Source: Chlorobiota bacterium | GTDB lineage: Bacteria; Bacteroidota; Bacteroidia; Bacteroidales; JAADGE01 | DNA length: 64,000 nt | NCBI GenBank assembly: GCA_013152535.1 | Contig: JAADGE010000012.1 | Span: 1-64,000, forward strand | Direction of reading: 5' to 3' | Program-made: the position numbers and the translations under genes | Part shown: positions 27,234 to 34,887 of the stretch, piece by piece | Layout of the letters: every line of letters starts with the position of its first letter | Position numbering within the stretch: position 1 is the first letter of the stretch | Notes under the pieces: generated by a model | Told to the model about the DNA's origin: nothing | The model's input: the letters and a program-made list of their open reading frames with translations, nothing else | Database searches by the model: none

Positions 27234-28775
27234 TTATTTACCCGCCCCAACTGTCTCTGTCCAACTGCGATATTGAATAGCTTCGGCAAGGTGTTCGGTT
27301 TTTATATTTTCAGAAGATACCAAATCGGCAATAGTTCTCGAAACTTTTAAAATACGGTCGTAAGCACGTGCCGACAAGCCCAAACGTTCCATTGCATTTT
27401 TAAGTAAAGAACTTCCGGCTTGGTCAATTTGACAATAAATGCGCATCATTTTGGAAGTCATTTGAGCATTACTGTGTATTTCTTTATATGCTTTAAAACG
27501 TTCTTCCTGAATTTCACGTGCGGCAATAACACGCTTTCTCACTGTTTCACTACTTTCTCCGGGTGCTGTATCCGAAAGTTTTCCGAACGGAACAGGAACA
27601 ACTTCTATGTGAATATCAATTCGGTCGAGTAAAGGACCTGAAATTTTATTCAAATATTTTTGAACGGCACCTGCAGAACAAACACATTCTCTTTCGGGAT
27701 GATTATAATAACCGCAGGGACATGGATTCATAGATGCGACAAGCATAAAACTTGAGGGATATTCTACGGTAAATCGGGCTCTCGAAATGGTAATTTTTCG
27801 GTCTTCCAAAGGTTGCCGCATCACTTCGAGAACGGTTCGTTTAAATTCCGGTAATTCGTCAAGAAAAAGCACTCCGTTATGTGCCAAAGATATTTCTCCC
27901 GGTTGCGGAAACTGACCGCCGCCGACCAAAGCAACATCACTTATTGTATGATGCGGCGACCTGAAAGGTCTTTTTGTAATCAGCGAAGTGTTTTTTTCGG
28001 TTTTCCCGGCAACGGAATGAATTTTGGTAGTTTCCAGAGCTTCGTTTAATGTTAAAGGCGGCAAAATTCCCGGAATACGTTTTGAAATCATTGTTTTCCC
28101 GGCACCCGGAGGTCCTATCATAATAATGTTATGTCCGCCGGCTGCTGCAATTTCCAAAGCACGTTTTACATTTTCCTGACCTTTTACATCAATAAAATCA
28201 AGCTCGGAATTATTTACATTTTCATAAAACTCTTTTCGTGTATCAACAATTGTCGGTTTAAGCTCTGTTTTTCCTTCAAAAAAATCAATAACTTCTTTAA
28301 TGTTTTCGACACCGTAAACTTCTAAATTATTAACTACTGCAGCTTCTCGTGCATTTTCTTTCGGTAAAATAAATCCTTTAAATTTTTCGGAACGTGCATT
28401 TACGGCAATCGGCAAAACACCTTTTATAGGCTGCAAAGCTCCGTCGAGCGAAAGTTCACCCATAATAACATATTTATCAACTTCTGCGGCATTAATTTGT
28501 TCGGAAGCGGCAAGAATTCCCACGGCAAGCGTAAGGTCGTAAGCTGAACCTTCTTTTCGAATATCGGCAGGAGCCATATTGATAACCACCTTTTTCCCGG
28601 GAATTTTGTAACCGTGTTCCCGCAATGCCGATTCAATTCGTTGCTGACTTTCTTTTACGGCAGCATCGGGCAGTCCGACCAAATAAAAGTTTGCTCCTCG
28701 CGAAACATTAACTTCCACCGTTATGGTAACGGCATCAACGCCCTGAACGGCACTTCCGTACGTTTTTACAAGCAT
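27234..28775 (-). CDS. comM: YifB/ComM-family Mg-chelatase-like AAA ATPase
   Basis: A 513-aa protein homologous to ComM, a hexameric helicase that extends branch migration during natural transformation. It has an N-terminal Lon-protease-like fold with [21 protein letters not shown], a Walker [10 protein letters not shown] at about 220, Walker [11 protein letters not shown], a Cys-containing MNPCPCGYY loop, and the C-terminal [22 protein letters not shown] 28775 gives the standard start [15 protein letters not shown]; the in-frame TTG at 28790 is less likely. Whether this organism is competent is unknown. Confidence 0.94.
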   Translation of the reverse strand: MLVKTYGSAVQGVDAVTITVEVNVSRGANFYLVGLPDAAVKESQQRIESALREHGYKIPGKKVVINMAPADIRKEGSAYDLTLAVGILAASEQINAAEVDKYVIMGELSLDGALQPIKGVLPIAVNARSEKFKGFILPKENAREAAVVNNLEVYGVENIKEVIDFFEGKTELKPTIVDTRKEFYENVNNSELDFIDVKGQENVKRALEIAAAGGHNIIMIGPPGAGKTMISKRIPGILPPLTLNEALETTKIHSVAGKTEKNTSLITKRPFRSPHHTISDVALVGGGQFPQPGEISLAHNGVLFLDELPEFKRTVLEVMRQPLEDRKITISRARFTVEYPSSFMLVASMNPCPCGYYNHPERECVCSAGAVQKYLNKISGPLLDRIDIHIEVVPVPFGKLSDTAPGESSETVRKRVIAAREIQEERFKAYKEIHSNAQMTSKMMRIYCQIDQAGSSLLKNAMERLGLSARAYDRILKVSRTIADLVSSENIKTEHLAEAIQYRSWTETVGAGK

Positions 28776-28970
28776 AAAAATATTTTTCAATAAAATGTGA
28801 AAGTACTAAGAATTTTTGAAAGATAAAATTTTCAAATTTATTGAATATATAAGTTTAGTATAGTCTTTGGTATAGTTTATGTTTAATTGTTTTAGAATAA
28901 ATACTGTAAGTAAGATTGAAAATTTTCTTGGTATGCTTTTTGAAACAGATAAAAATATCAAATAAAAAGA

Positions 28971-29180
28971 ATGGAAAACACTATACGAGTCGAAAGAGCC
29001 AAAAAACGAATTACACAGGCAGAATTGGCAAAACAGGTACATGTTTCCAGACAAACTATTCATGCAGTTGAAAATAAAAAATTTGTGCCTTCTACACTTC
29101 TTGCCTTAAAAATTGCACGCTATTTCGGTATTGCTATTGAAGATTTATTTATTCTTGAAAAATCTGATTTAGAAAAATAA
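28971..29180 (+). CDS. Small XRE-family transcriptional regulator
   Basis: A 69-aa single helix-turn-helix protein: RVERAKKRITQAELAKQVHVSRQTIHAVENKKFVPSTLLALKIARYFGIAIEDLF covers the five-helix Cro/C1 fold almost completely, with the recognition helix around VSRQTIHAVE. Similar 65-70-aa regulators are widespread in Bacteria and often sit beside membrane-protein genes. It precedes the K+ channel gene by 33 bases on the same strand, so it could regulate or be co-transcribed with it; the target is unknown. Confidence 0.9.
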   Translation: MENTIRVERAKKRITQAELAKQVHVSRQTIHAVENKKFVPSTLLALKIARYFGIAIEDLFILEKSDLEK

Positions 29181-29213
29181 TTATTCCCGCTGTTTTAAGA
29201 CTGAATTGTTCAT

Positions 29214-30029
29214 ATGAAGAAGCCCCTGAAACTGAAATTATATGAAATTGTCTTTGAGGCAGATACACCCGCCGGTAAAGCATTTGACGTTATTTTATTA
29301 ATTGCTGTTTTATTCAGTGCTTTTGTTGTAATGGCAGAAAGCATCGAAAGTGTTTCCGATAAATACCATACATTTTTTAAATTTTCGGAATGGTCGATAA
29401 CCGTTATTTTTACCTTAGAATATTTTCTGCGAATTTGGTTGGTTAAAAAAAAATCGACCTATATTTTCAGTTTTTACGGTTTAATTGATTTTTTTTCCGT
29501 AATACCGACTTATTTGGGATTTTTTATTCCGGGAGGATCTTCCGGTTTGGCAATTATACGATCATTGCGATTATTAAGAATTTTTCGAATTTTTAAATTA
29601 TCTCGCTATGTATCGGAAAGTCAAATTTTGGTAAAAGCCATGCTTTCGAGTCGTCATAAAATAGGCGTTTTTTTCTTTTTTGTAATTATGATCGTTATTA
29701 TTCTCGGTTCAATAATGTATATTGTTGAAAGTAAAGAAAGCGGTTTCACCAGTATTCCTCAAAGTATCTATTGGGCTGTAGTTACCTTAACAACTGTTGG
29801 TTACGGAGATATTGCTCCGGCAACGGCATTGGGAAAATTTATTGCCGGTGTCGTAATGATTTTGGGTTATGCAATTATTGCCGTTCCAACGGGCATCGTA
29901 ACTTCCGAAATGAACAGATTTAATAAAAATAAAGTGATTACAACACAGGTTTGTCCCAATTGTTTAAAAGAAGGACACGATACGGATGCGGAATTTTGTA
30001 AATTTTGCGGTACGAAAATTAATCCTTAA
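29214..30029 (+). CDS. Voltage-gated K+ channel with C-terminal zinc ribbon
   Basis: A 271-aa six-helix channel of the Kv/KvAP type. Segments S1-S3 lie in about 22-100. The S4 voltage sensor at about 116-131 has the spaced arginines of IIRSLRLLRIFRIFK. The pore helix follows, with the K+ selectivity filter TVGYGD (194-199), and S6 is at about 205-230. The C-terminal tail carries CPNC (247-250) and CKFC (262-265), a zinc-ribbon pair in place of the usual regulatory domain. It would conduct K+ across the inner membrane on depolarisation. It follows the XRE gene. Confidence 0.92.
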   Translation: MKKPLKLKLYEIVFEADTPAGKAFDVILLIAVLFSAFVVMAESIESVSDKYHTFFKFSEWSITVIFTLEYFLRIWLVKKKSTYIFSFYGLIDFFSVIPTYLGFFIPGGSSGLAIIRSLRLLRIFRIFKLSRYVSESQILVKAMLSSRHKIGVFFFFVIMIVIILGSIMYIVESKESGFTSIPQSIYWAVVTLTTVGYGDIAPATALGKFIAGVVMILGYAIIAVPTGIVTSEMNRFNKNKVITTQVCPNCLKEGHDTDAEFCKFCGTKINP

Positions 30030-30100
30030 TCATATTCGTAATTAATTATAAAAATCGGAAATCAATATGCATTACTTTTCTGCTTTGATAAATTATGTCG

Positions 30101-30108
30101 TATATTTG
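30101..30108 (+). promoter_or_regulatory. -7 box for the stomatin-like gene
   Basis: TATATTTG matches TAnnTTTG, 34 bases before the ATG at 30143. It indicates separate transcription from the channel gene. Confidence 0.5.
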
Positions 30109-30142
30109 ATAAAATTATATTTACAGACTAAAATCAAATATT

Positions 30143-30883
30143 ATGAGTTTAATTATTATTTTCACAATCATAGTTATCCTGTTTTTATTTACGGGAATTC
30201 GAATTATTTTTGAATATAAAAGAGGTATTAAATTTCGTTTCGGGAAATATGTAAAAACACTGAAACCGGGTTTTCGTTGGATTATTCCTTTTGTTGAAAC
30301 CCTGCAAATTGTTGATATTCGTGTTATTACATTCAATATTCAATCGCAGGAAGTAATGACTAAAGATAATGTTCCGAGCAAAATTGACGGTGTCGTATTT
30401 TTTAAAATTATTGATCCCGAAAAAGCCGTTTTGGAAGTTGAAGAATATTCATTTGCTATTGCTCAATTATCGCAAGCTGCTCTGAGAGACGTTTGCGGGA
30501 AAGTAGAGTTGGACACAATTTTGTCGAAACGTGAAGAAATCGGAAAAAATATTCGAGAAGCAGTTGACAAAGAAACTGAACCTTGGGGCATTAAAGTTTT
30601 GGATGTTAAAATTAAGGACATTCAGCTTCCCGAGAATATGAGACGAATTATGGCAAACCAAGCTGAAGCCGAACGCACAAGAAGAGCACGAATTATTCTG
30701 GCTCAGGCAGAAGAACAAGCTGCCGACAAATTACTGGAAGCCGGAAAAAAGATGGATCAATCACCGTCAGCAATGAAATTACGGTTGTATCAAACTTTGG
30801 CAAATATAGCATCCGAGAAGAATTCGACCATCGTATTCCCGTTCCCGGAAGAAATTTTGCCGAGAAAAGATAAGAATTCATAA
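30143..30883 (+). CDS. Slipin / stomatin-like SPFH protein
   Basis: 246 aa with one N-terminal membrane hairpin (about 2-18), then an SPFH/Band 7 domain: EYKRGIKFRFGKYVKTLKPGFRWIIPFVETLQIVDIRV, VPSKIDGVVFFKI, QAALRDVCGKVELDTILSKREEIGKNI and WGIKVLDVKIKDIQLPENMRRIMANQAEAERTRRA. Slipins scaffold membrane microdomains. Most bacterial slipins pair with an NfeD protease-like partner; none is adjacent here. It is convergent with the peroxidase gene. Confidence 0.93.
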   Translation: MSLIIIFTIIVILFLFTGIRIIFEYKRGIKFRFGKYVKTLKPGFRWIIPFVETLQIVDIRVITFNIQSQEVMTKDNVPSKIDGVVFFKIIDPEKAVLEVEEYSFAIAQLSQAALRDVCGKVELDTILSKREEIGKNIREAVDKETEPWGIKVLDVKIKDIQLPENMRRIMANQAEAERTRRARIILAQAEEQAADKLLEAGKKMDQSPSAMKLRLYQTLANIASEKNSTIVFPFPEEILPRKDKNS

Positions 30884-30952
30884 GGCTGCATATATATCAG
30901 GCACTCAACATGTTAATGATTTCAAAATTTTTATGCTGCATTGCTAAAATCT

Positions 30953-31002
30953 AAGTATTCTTTGCGTGAAATTAAATAAGTTTTTTCACGCAAAGAATAC
31001 TT
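30953..31002. terminator. Long bidirectional hairpin between convergent genes
   Basis: AAGTATTCTTTGCGTGAAA and its exact complement form a perfect 19-bp stem with a 12-base loop, followed by T-rich sequence on both strands. It lies between the convergent stomatin-like and peroxidase genes and should stop transcription both ways. The stem is unusually long for a plain terminator. Confidence 0.75.
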
Positions 31003-31037
31003 TTATAATCATTAATCTTTATTTTTGCAGAACAAAA

Positions 31038-31562
31038 TTATAATAATTTCAAAATTGACTTATCAAAAGGTTTGGTTTTGGAATAAAAAACATTCAATAA
31101 ATTCCCGTTTTCATCAATAATGTATTTTTGGAAATTCCATTTTATTTTTGAATCAAGTACACCGTTTTTGTCTTTTTGTGTCAGCCATTGATAAACGGGA
31201 TGTATGTTTTTCCCTTTTACATGAATTTTTGCCATCATCGGAAAAGTAACACCGTAGTTTAAAGTACAAAACGATTTTATTTCTTCATTTGTTCCGGGTT
31301 CTTGTTTTAAAAAATCATTTGCCGGAAAACCAATAATAACAAAATTGCTGTCTTTATATGCTTCGTATAATTTTTCTAAGTCAGAATATTGAGGCGTATA
31401 TCCGCACTTTGATGCCGTGTTTACAATCATTACTTTTTTACCTTTTAATTGTTCGAAACTGAACGGTTTACCGTCAATAGTTTCAGCCTTTAAGGCGTAA
31501 AAATTTTGTGCATTTATTGTCATCATTTGGAATAAGAATAATAGTGAGAAAATAATTTTCAT
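31038..31562 (-). CDS. Secreted glutathione-peroxidase-family protein
   Basis: 174 aa with a cleavable signal peptide (about 1-18, ending NAQ), so it acts in the periplasm. The GPx fold is clear: VNTASKCGYTPQYSDLEKLYEAY with the peroxidatic Cys, the FPANDFLKQEPGTNEEIKSFC segment with a probable resolving Cys, and the KWNFQKY tryptophan/asparagine pair. The canonical FPCNQF glutamine is replaced by Asp (and its Cys by Ala), a variation I believe occurs in Bacteroidota. It most likely reduces hydroperoxides using thioredoxin-type partners rather than glutathione. Confidence 0.9.
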   Translation of the reverse strand: MKIIFSLLFLFQMMTINAQNFYALKAETIDGKPFSFEQLKGKKVMIVNTASKCGYTPQYSDLEKLYEAYKDSNFVIIGFPANDFLKQEPGTNEEIKSFCTLNYGVTFPMMAKIHVKGKNIHPVYQWLTQKDKNGVLDSKIKWNFQKYIIDENGNLLNVFYSKTKPFDKSILKLL

Positions 31563-31604
31563 CTTGTTTTTTTAAAGTTTCAATTAAGATTTATACAAAT
31601 AAAC

Positions 31605-31642
31605 AAAAAAACTCCGTTCCGCAAAAAGAAAAGGAGTTTTTT
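31605..31642 (-). terminator. Terminator of the nucleoside phosphorylase operon
   Basis: On the minus strand AAACTCC and GGAGTTT form a stem with a 17-base loop, followed by a T run. It lies about 155 bases after the small membrane-protein gene that ends the operon. Confidence 0.65.
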
Positions 31643-31796
31643 ATCTCTTTATTTTAATTAAAGAACAAAAAAGGAACTAATGAAACATTTACACATATTT
31701 TATCAATATTAGAAGTACTGCGGATTATTTGAACAGTTGATACTTATTGTATCCTTTTAACAAAAAATATATACAGGCAAGAATAAATATATCGAA

Positions 31797-32066
31797 CTAC
31801 AATAAATTAAATTTTACGGCAGCTATCCAGTAGATGAAAATTGCAAATGCTCCGAAAAAGAAAGTCATTGCATATTTATTAATCCGATTTGCTTTTGTTT
31901 CTTTAAATTTAGATTTTATACCGAGTAAAATAAAGCCCAATCCTAAAAAGATAAATATTCCAAGACTGACATAATCGTCATTCATCATATAATTCAATAC
32001 GGAAATAATAATCATTACAATTCCTGCAACTGTTGCGATATGGTTGTTTTTTTTGTCAGAAGGCAT
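31797..32066 (-). CDS. Small three-helix membrane protein
   Basis: 89 aa with three hydrophobic segments (about 9-26, 31-49 and 66-86) separated by short basic loops; no recognised family. It follows the transglutaminase-like gene after five bases and is probably its operon partner. Function unknown. Confidence 0.7.
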   Translation of the reverse strand: MPSDKKNNHIATVAGIVMIIISVLNYMMNDDYVSLGIFIFLGLGFILLGIKSKFKETKANRINKYAMTFFFGAFAIFIYWIAAVKFNLL

Positions 32067-32071
32067 TTTTG

Positions 32072-32905
32072 TCAGAATAAATTTAAAATTCGTTTTATTT
32101 CTTCAGTTTTGTTTTTGTTTTTTTTTCGGATGTAGAAATTCATCAAAAAGTTTAATAATCTTTTGATAATTTGAGTATTAGAACAAGAAGTAAAAAAAGT
32201 ATTTTTTTGTTTTAACTTATGATTTTTTAAGAAAACCTGAATATCATTTTTAGTAACAATTGCTCCTTTATTAAACGGATTGATATAAAAAAGTGCATCG
32301 CCTGAACGTTCGTCTTTAAACATCAGTAAAAAATTTCTCGGAAAATCGACCCCGTAAACAGGCAATCCTAATTTTTGGGAAATGTAAATATAAACAACGG
32401 CAATAAGAATATCATTACTTTTTTTGTTTTCCAAAACTTTATTTAAAAAAGAATTCTCCGGATTAATAATATCTGAAAAGTCCGGAGAAAAACGGTGTAT
32501 GTCATACAGAGCATGATTTATTTTTCGGATTTGCTGCAAACCGGTTAAATATAAATTGATATCTGCTCGTAAATCACTTACAATTTTATTAAGTTTATTT
32601 TCAACATCTTCATATTTTAGTTCAGGATATTGATATTTTGCAATTAAAAAAGTACCGTATAATAAATTTTTATCATTTTTAATCCAATGTGCAAAATCTT
32701 CATCAAGTTTTTTAAATTGTAATTGACTGATGATTTCATTTGCACGTTCTTTTAATAAATCATTTTGGTAAAACATACAAGCTGCTGCCAAATCCGGAAT
32801 GACCGATTCATTACAAAGCAATAATTTTTCACGAACAGCTTGATAAACCGCCGTATCTTTATCATCTAAAAGACTTATTAATGCTTGTAATTCAGCTTGT
32901 TTCAT
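32072..32905 (-). CDS. Transglutaminase-like (SirB1-type) protein
   Basis: A 277-aa cytoplasmic protein. The first part (about 1-70) is helical and HEAT-like (ELQALISLLDDKDTAVYQAVREKLL). The core holds ADINLYLTGLQQIRKINHALYDIHRFSPD, NPENSFLNKVLENKKSNDILIAVVYIYISQKLGLPVYGVDFPRNFLLMF and YINPFNKGAI, the layout of the SirB1/transglutaminase-like family. The usual catalytic Cys region reads SNDILIAVVY without a Cys, so it is probably not an active peptidase. I start it at ATG 32905 rather than the TTG at 32911. It is the middle gene of the phosphorylase operon. Function unknown. Confidence 0.75.
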   Translation of the reverse strand: MKQAELQALISLLDDKDTAVYQAVREKLLLCNESVIPDLAAACMFYQNDLLKERANEIISQLQFKKLDEDFAHWIKNDKNLLYGTFLIAKYQYPELKYEDVENKLNKIVSDLRADINLYLTGLQQIRKINHALYDIHRFSPDFSDIINPENSFLNKVLENKKSNDILIAVVYIYISQKLGLPVYGVDFPRNFLLMFKDERSGDALFYINPFNKGAIVTKNDIQVFLKNHKLKQKNTFFTSCSNTQIIKRLLNFLMNFYIRKKNKNKTEEIKRILNLF

Positions 32906-32914
32906 TTGCAAAAA

Positions 32915-33787
32915 TTAAGATAACAGTCTGTCAAGAACCGTAACAACCAATTTTTCCACACCTATTTTATAGTTAGTGCTGTATTCTTTGCGCATACGAT
33001 TTGCAATAATACTGCAAACAGTTAATGCGTTGTGTCCCATTAATTTAGACAGACCTGCAATGGCAGAACTTTCCATTTCATAATTATTAATTTTTCTGCC
33101 TTCATAGCTGAAAGCTGAAATTTTTGAATTTAAATTCGGGTCAACCGTATTTAATCGAATTATTCTTCCTTGCGGACCATAAAAACCCGGTGCCGATATG
33201 GTCATTCCTTTTCGCATATCAAAACCGATTTTTTCAACTAATTCTTTTGAAGCATCTGCAAAATAGGGGGTTGCTAATTTTGTATCCCAACCTGTGTGTT
33301 TTAAAAAAGCTTTTTGCAAATCGTTATTTCCGAGTTTGTTTCTGCCTTCGTAAAAATTTAATAAGCCGTCAAAACCGATTGATGTTTCCGAAACAACGGG
33401 GGTGTCTACAGGAATATCTGCTTGCAAAGCACCGGAAGTTCCTATTCTTACAAGATTTAATGTGTGATGTTCTTTTTTCGGGATGCGTTCATTCAAATCA
33501 ACATTAACTAATGCATCTAATTCCGTAACTACAATATCAATATTATCGGTTCCTATACCGGTTGAAAGAACGGTTATCGGCTTTCCTTTATAACTTCCTG
33601 TGTGGGTAACAAATTCCCTGTTATGTGCTTTAAAATCAACACGATCAAAATAATTAGATATCATTTCTACACGATCCTGATCCCCCACAAGAATAATATT
33701 GTCTGCAATATTTTCAGGTTTTAAATGCAAATGAAAAATGGTTCCGTCACCATTTAATATGAGTTCTGATTCTCCTATTCTTTCCAT
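32915..33787 (-). CDS. Nucleoside (uridine-type) phosphorylase
   Basis: A 290-aa member of the PNP/UDP phosphorylase family that splits nucleosides with phosphate to a base and ribose 1-phosphate. Visible features are ILVGDQDRVEMISNYFD (phosphate loop), STGIGTDNIDIVVTELDAL, NLVRIGTSGALQ (phosphate-binding Arg and Ser) and NYEMESSAIAGLSKLMGHNALTVCSIIANR (ribose-binding Met-Glu). The ATG at 33787 lies 32 bases after a TATCTTTG promoter box, while the longer frame starting at 33829 would begin upstream of that promoter. It heads a three-gene operon. Confidence 0.9.
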   Translation of the reverse strand: MERIGESELILNGDGTIFHLHLKPENIADNIILVGDQDRVEMISNYFDRVDFKAHNREFVTHTGSYKGKPITVLSTGIGTDNIDIVVTELDALVNVDLNERIPKKEHHTLNLVRIGTSGALQADIPVDTPVVSETSIGFDGLLNFYEGRNKLGNNDLQKAFLKHTGWDTKLATPYFADASKELVEKIGFDMRKGMTISAPGFYGPQGRIIRLNTVDPNLNSKISAFSYEGRKINNYEMESSAIAGLSKLMGHNALTVCSIIANRMRKEYSTNYKIGVEKLVVTVLDRLLS

Positions 33788-33818
33788 AATTCTTACTGTT
33801 AAAATTTTGAATAAACAG

Positions 33819-33826
33819 CAAAGATA
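33819..33826 (-). promoter_or_regulatory. -7 box for the nucleoside phosphorylase operon
   Basis: The minus strand reads TATCTTTG, a match to TAnnTTTG, 32 bases before the ATG at 33787. It decides the start codon of that gene. Confidence 0.6.
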
Positions 33827-34074
33827 CATTTTTGAATAATTTTATAACAAAACTTTCAAAAAATATTTTTCACGTTTTATTTTTTCCGTTTTTTAATCAA
33901 TACTGTCCAAATATTTTGTAATATTATTATAATCAGTTATTTGTAAAGAAAAATCTTCCTAACCGCCTTCATATAGACGAGATATGCAATCGCCTAATTA
34001 TCAGTTGATTATATAGGTTTGAAAAAATATAATCAAGATGCTGTTATTTTTCTGTTTATTATAAAACAAAAAAC

Positions 34075-34095
34075 AGGGTTCCGGAAAAGAACCCT
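34075..34095 (-). terminator. Terminator of the GIN/ABC cluster
   Basis: On the minus strand AGGGTTC and GAACCCT form a 7-bp stem with a 7-base loop, then TGTTTTTTGTTTT. It lies 25 bases after the last gene of the minus-strand cluster. Confidence 0.8.
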
Positions 34096-34120
34096 TTATT
34101 ATAATTGTTTCACTAAAAAA

Positions 34121-34840
34121 TTATCTGTTTTTTTTGTTAATATTTCCGCCCGATGAGGTATTAACATCAAGTTTTTCGGGATTACCGTAATAACTGATGT
34201 CGCCGCCGCTGCTTGCGTCAGCCGTTAGTTCTTTTACGGCAAAAACGGAAATATCTCCGCCGCTTGATGAGTTTGCCGAAACCGTGTCGGCTTCCAAGTT
34301 TTTTGCATCAATATGGGCACCGCTGCTTGCGTGAAAATTTACCGTTCCGCAGGTTCCGCTTAAATCAATATCGGCACCGCTGCTTGATTCACAGGTTAAA
34401 TTTGCGGTTTCTATTTCAGCTTTTATATCGGCACCGCTCGAAGCATCAATTGTCAGATTTTTTGAAGAAATGTGTGTTTTGGTTTTTACATCGGCTGCAC
34501 TTGATGCCGTAATTTTTTCAATTTCGGGCATGGTAACGTAAACATTTTTTGCTTTTACTTTTCCAATCATTTTCGAAAAATGAATATCTAAAATGCCGTT
34601 TTTTATTTTGGTAATTAAATATTCCTGAATATTTTCGTCGGTTTCCGTTATTATTGTGGGGTTATCACCTTGTGTGAGAAACAGATTTATACCCTCACTA
34701 ACTTTTACGGCAGTAAAATTTTCGGTTACTTTTCGGCTTTGTTTCACAACATTTTTATTACCTGTAATGCCGGAAATATTGCATGAAGAAAACAGGATAA
34801 CTGCCGCCGCAATACTTAATAATGTTAATTTTGATTTCAT
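34121..34840 (-). CDS. GIN-domain (DUF2807) lipoprotein
   Basis: 239 aa with a lipoprotein signal (hydrophobic stretch ending LFSSC, lipid Cys at about 20). The rest is a head-GIN/DUF2807 domain: VSEGINLFLTQGDNPTIITETDENIQEYLITKIKNGILDIHF, VYVTMPEIEKITASSAADV, then a beta-helix of repeated SSGADI/SSGGDI turns about every 19-20 residues. GIN domains are common on Bacteroidota surface lipoproteins and are often called putative auto-transporter adhesins; the true role is unknown. It is last in the ABC/GntR/barrel cluster, 47 bases after the barrel gene. The DNA is repetitive because of the repeated peptide. Confidence 0.88.
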   Translation of the reverse strand: MKSKLTLLSIAAAVILFSSCNISGITGNKNVVKQSRKVTENFTAVKVSEGINLFLTQGDNPTIITETDENIQEYLITKIKNGILDIHFSKMIGKVKAKNVYVTMPEIEKITASSAADVKTKTHISSKNLTIDASSGADIKAEIETANLTCESSSGADIDLSGTCGTVNFHASSGAHIDAKNLEADTVSANSSSGGDISVFAVKELTADASSGGDISYYGNPEKLDVNTSSGGNINKKNR

Positions 34841-34887
34841 ATTTATGTGTTTTTAGTTATTAAAATATTTTTCTTTTTTTAATAAAA

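Larger units (their letters stand above)
33788..34120. other. Intergenic gap of 333 bases
   Basis: It holds the phosphorylase promoter (33819-33826) and, at the far end, the terminator of the GIN lipoprotein gene (34075-34095). The AT-rich middle shows no open frame of useful length, no tRNA-like fold and no copy of the repeats seen elsewhere. Confidence 0.6.

Noticed and set aside
28806..29063. 85-codon minus-strand open frame upstream of comM
   Set aside because: Half of it is antisense to the XRE regulator and it shows no family signature.
33124..33507. 127-codon plus-strand open frame
   Set aside because: It is antisense to the nucleoside phosphorylase, whose motifs are intact.
34180..34470. 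Regularly spaced similar DNA segments (CCGCCGCTGCTTG-type), CRISPR-like at first sight
   Set aside because: They encode the repeated SSGADI/SSGGDI turns of the GIN lipoprotein in frame; spacing follows the protein repeat and there are no unique spacers.
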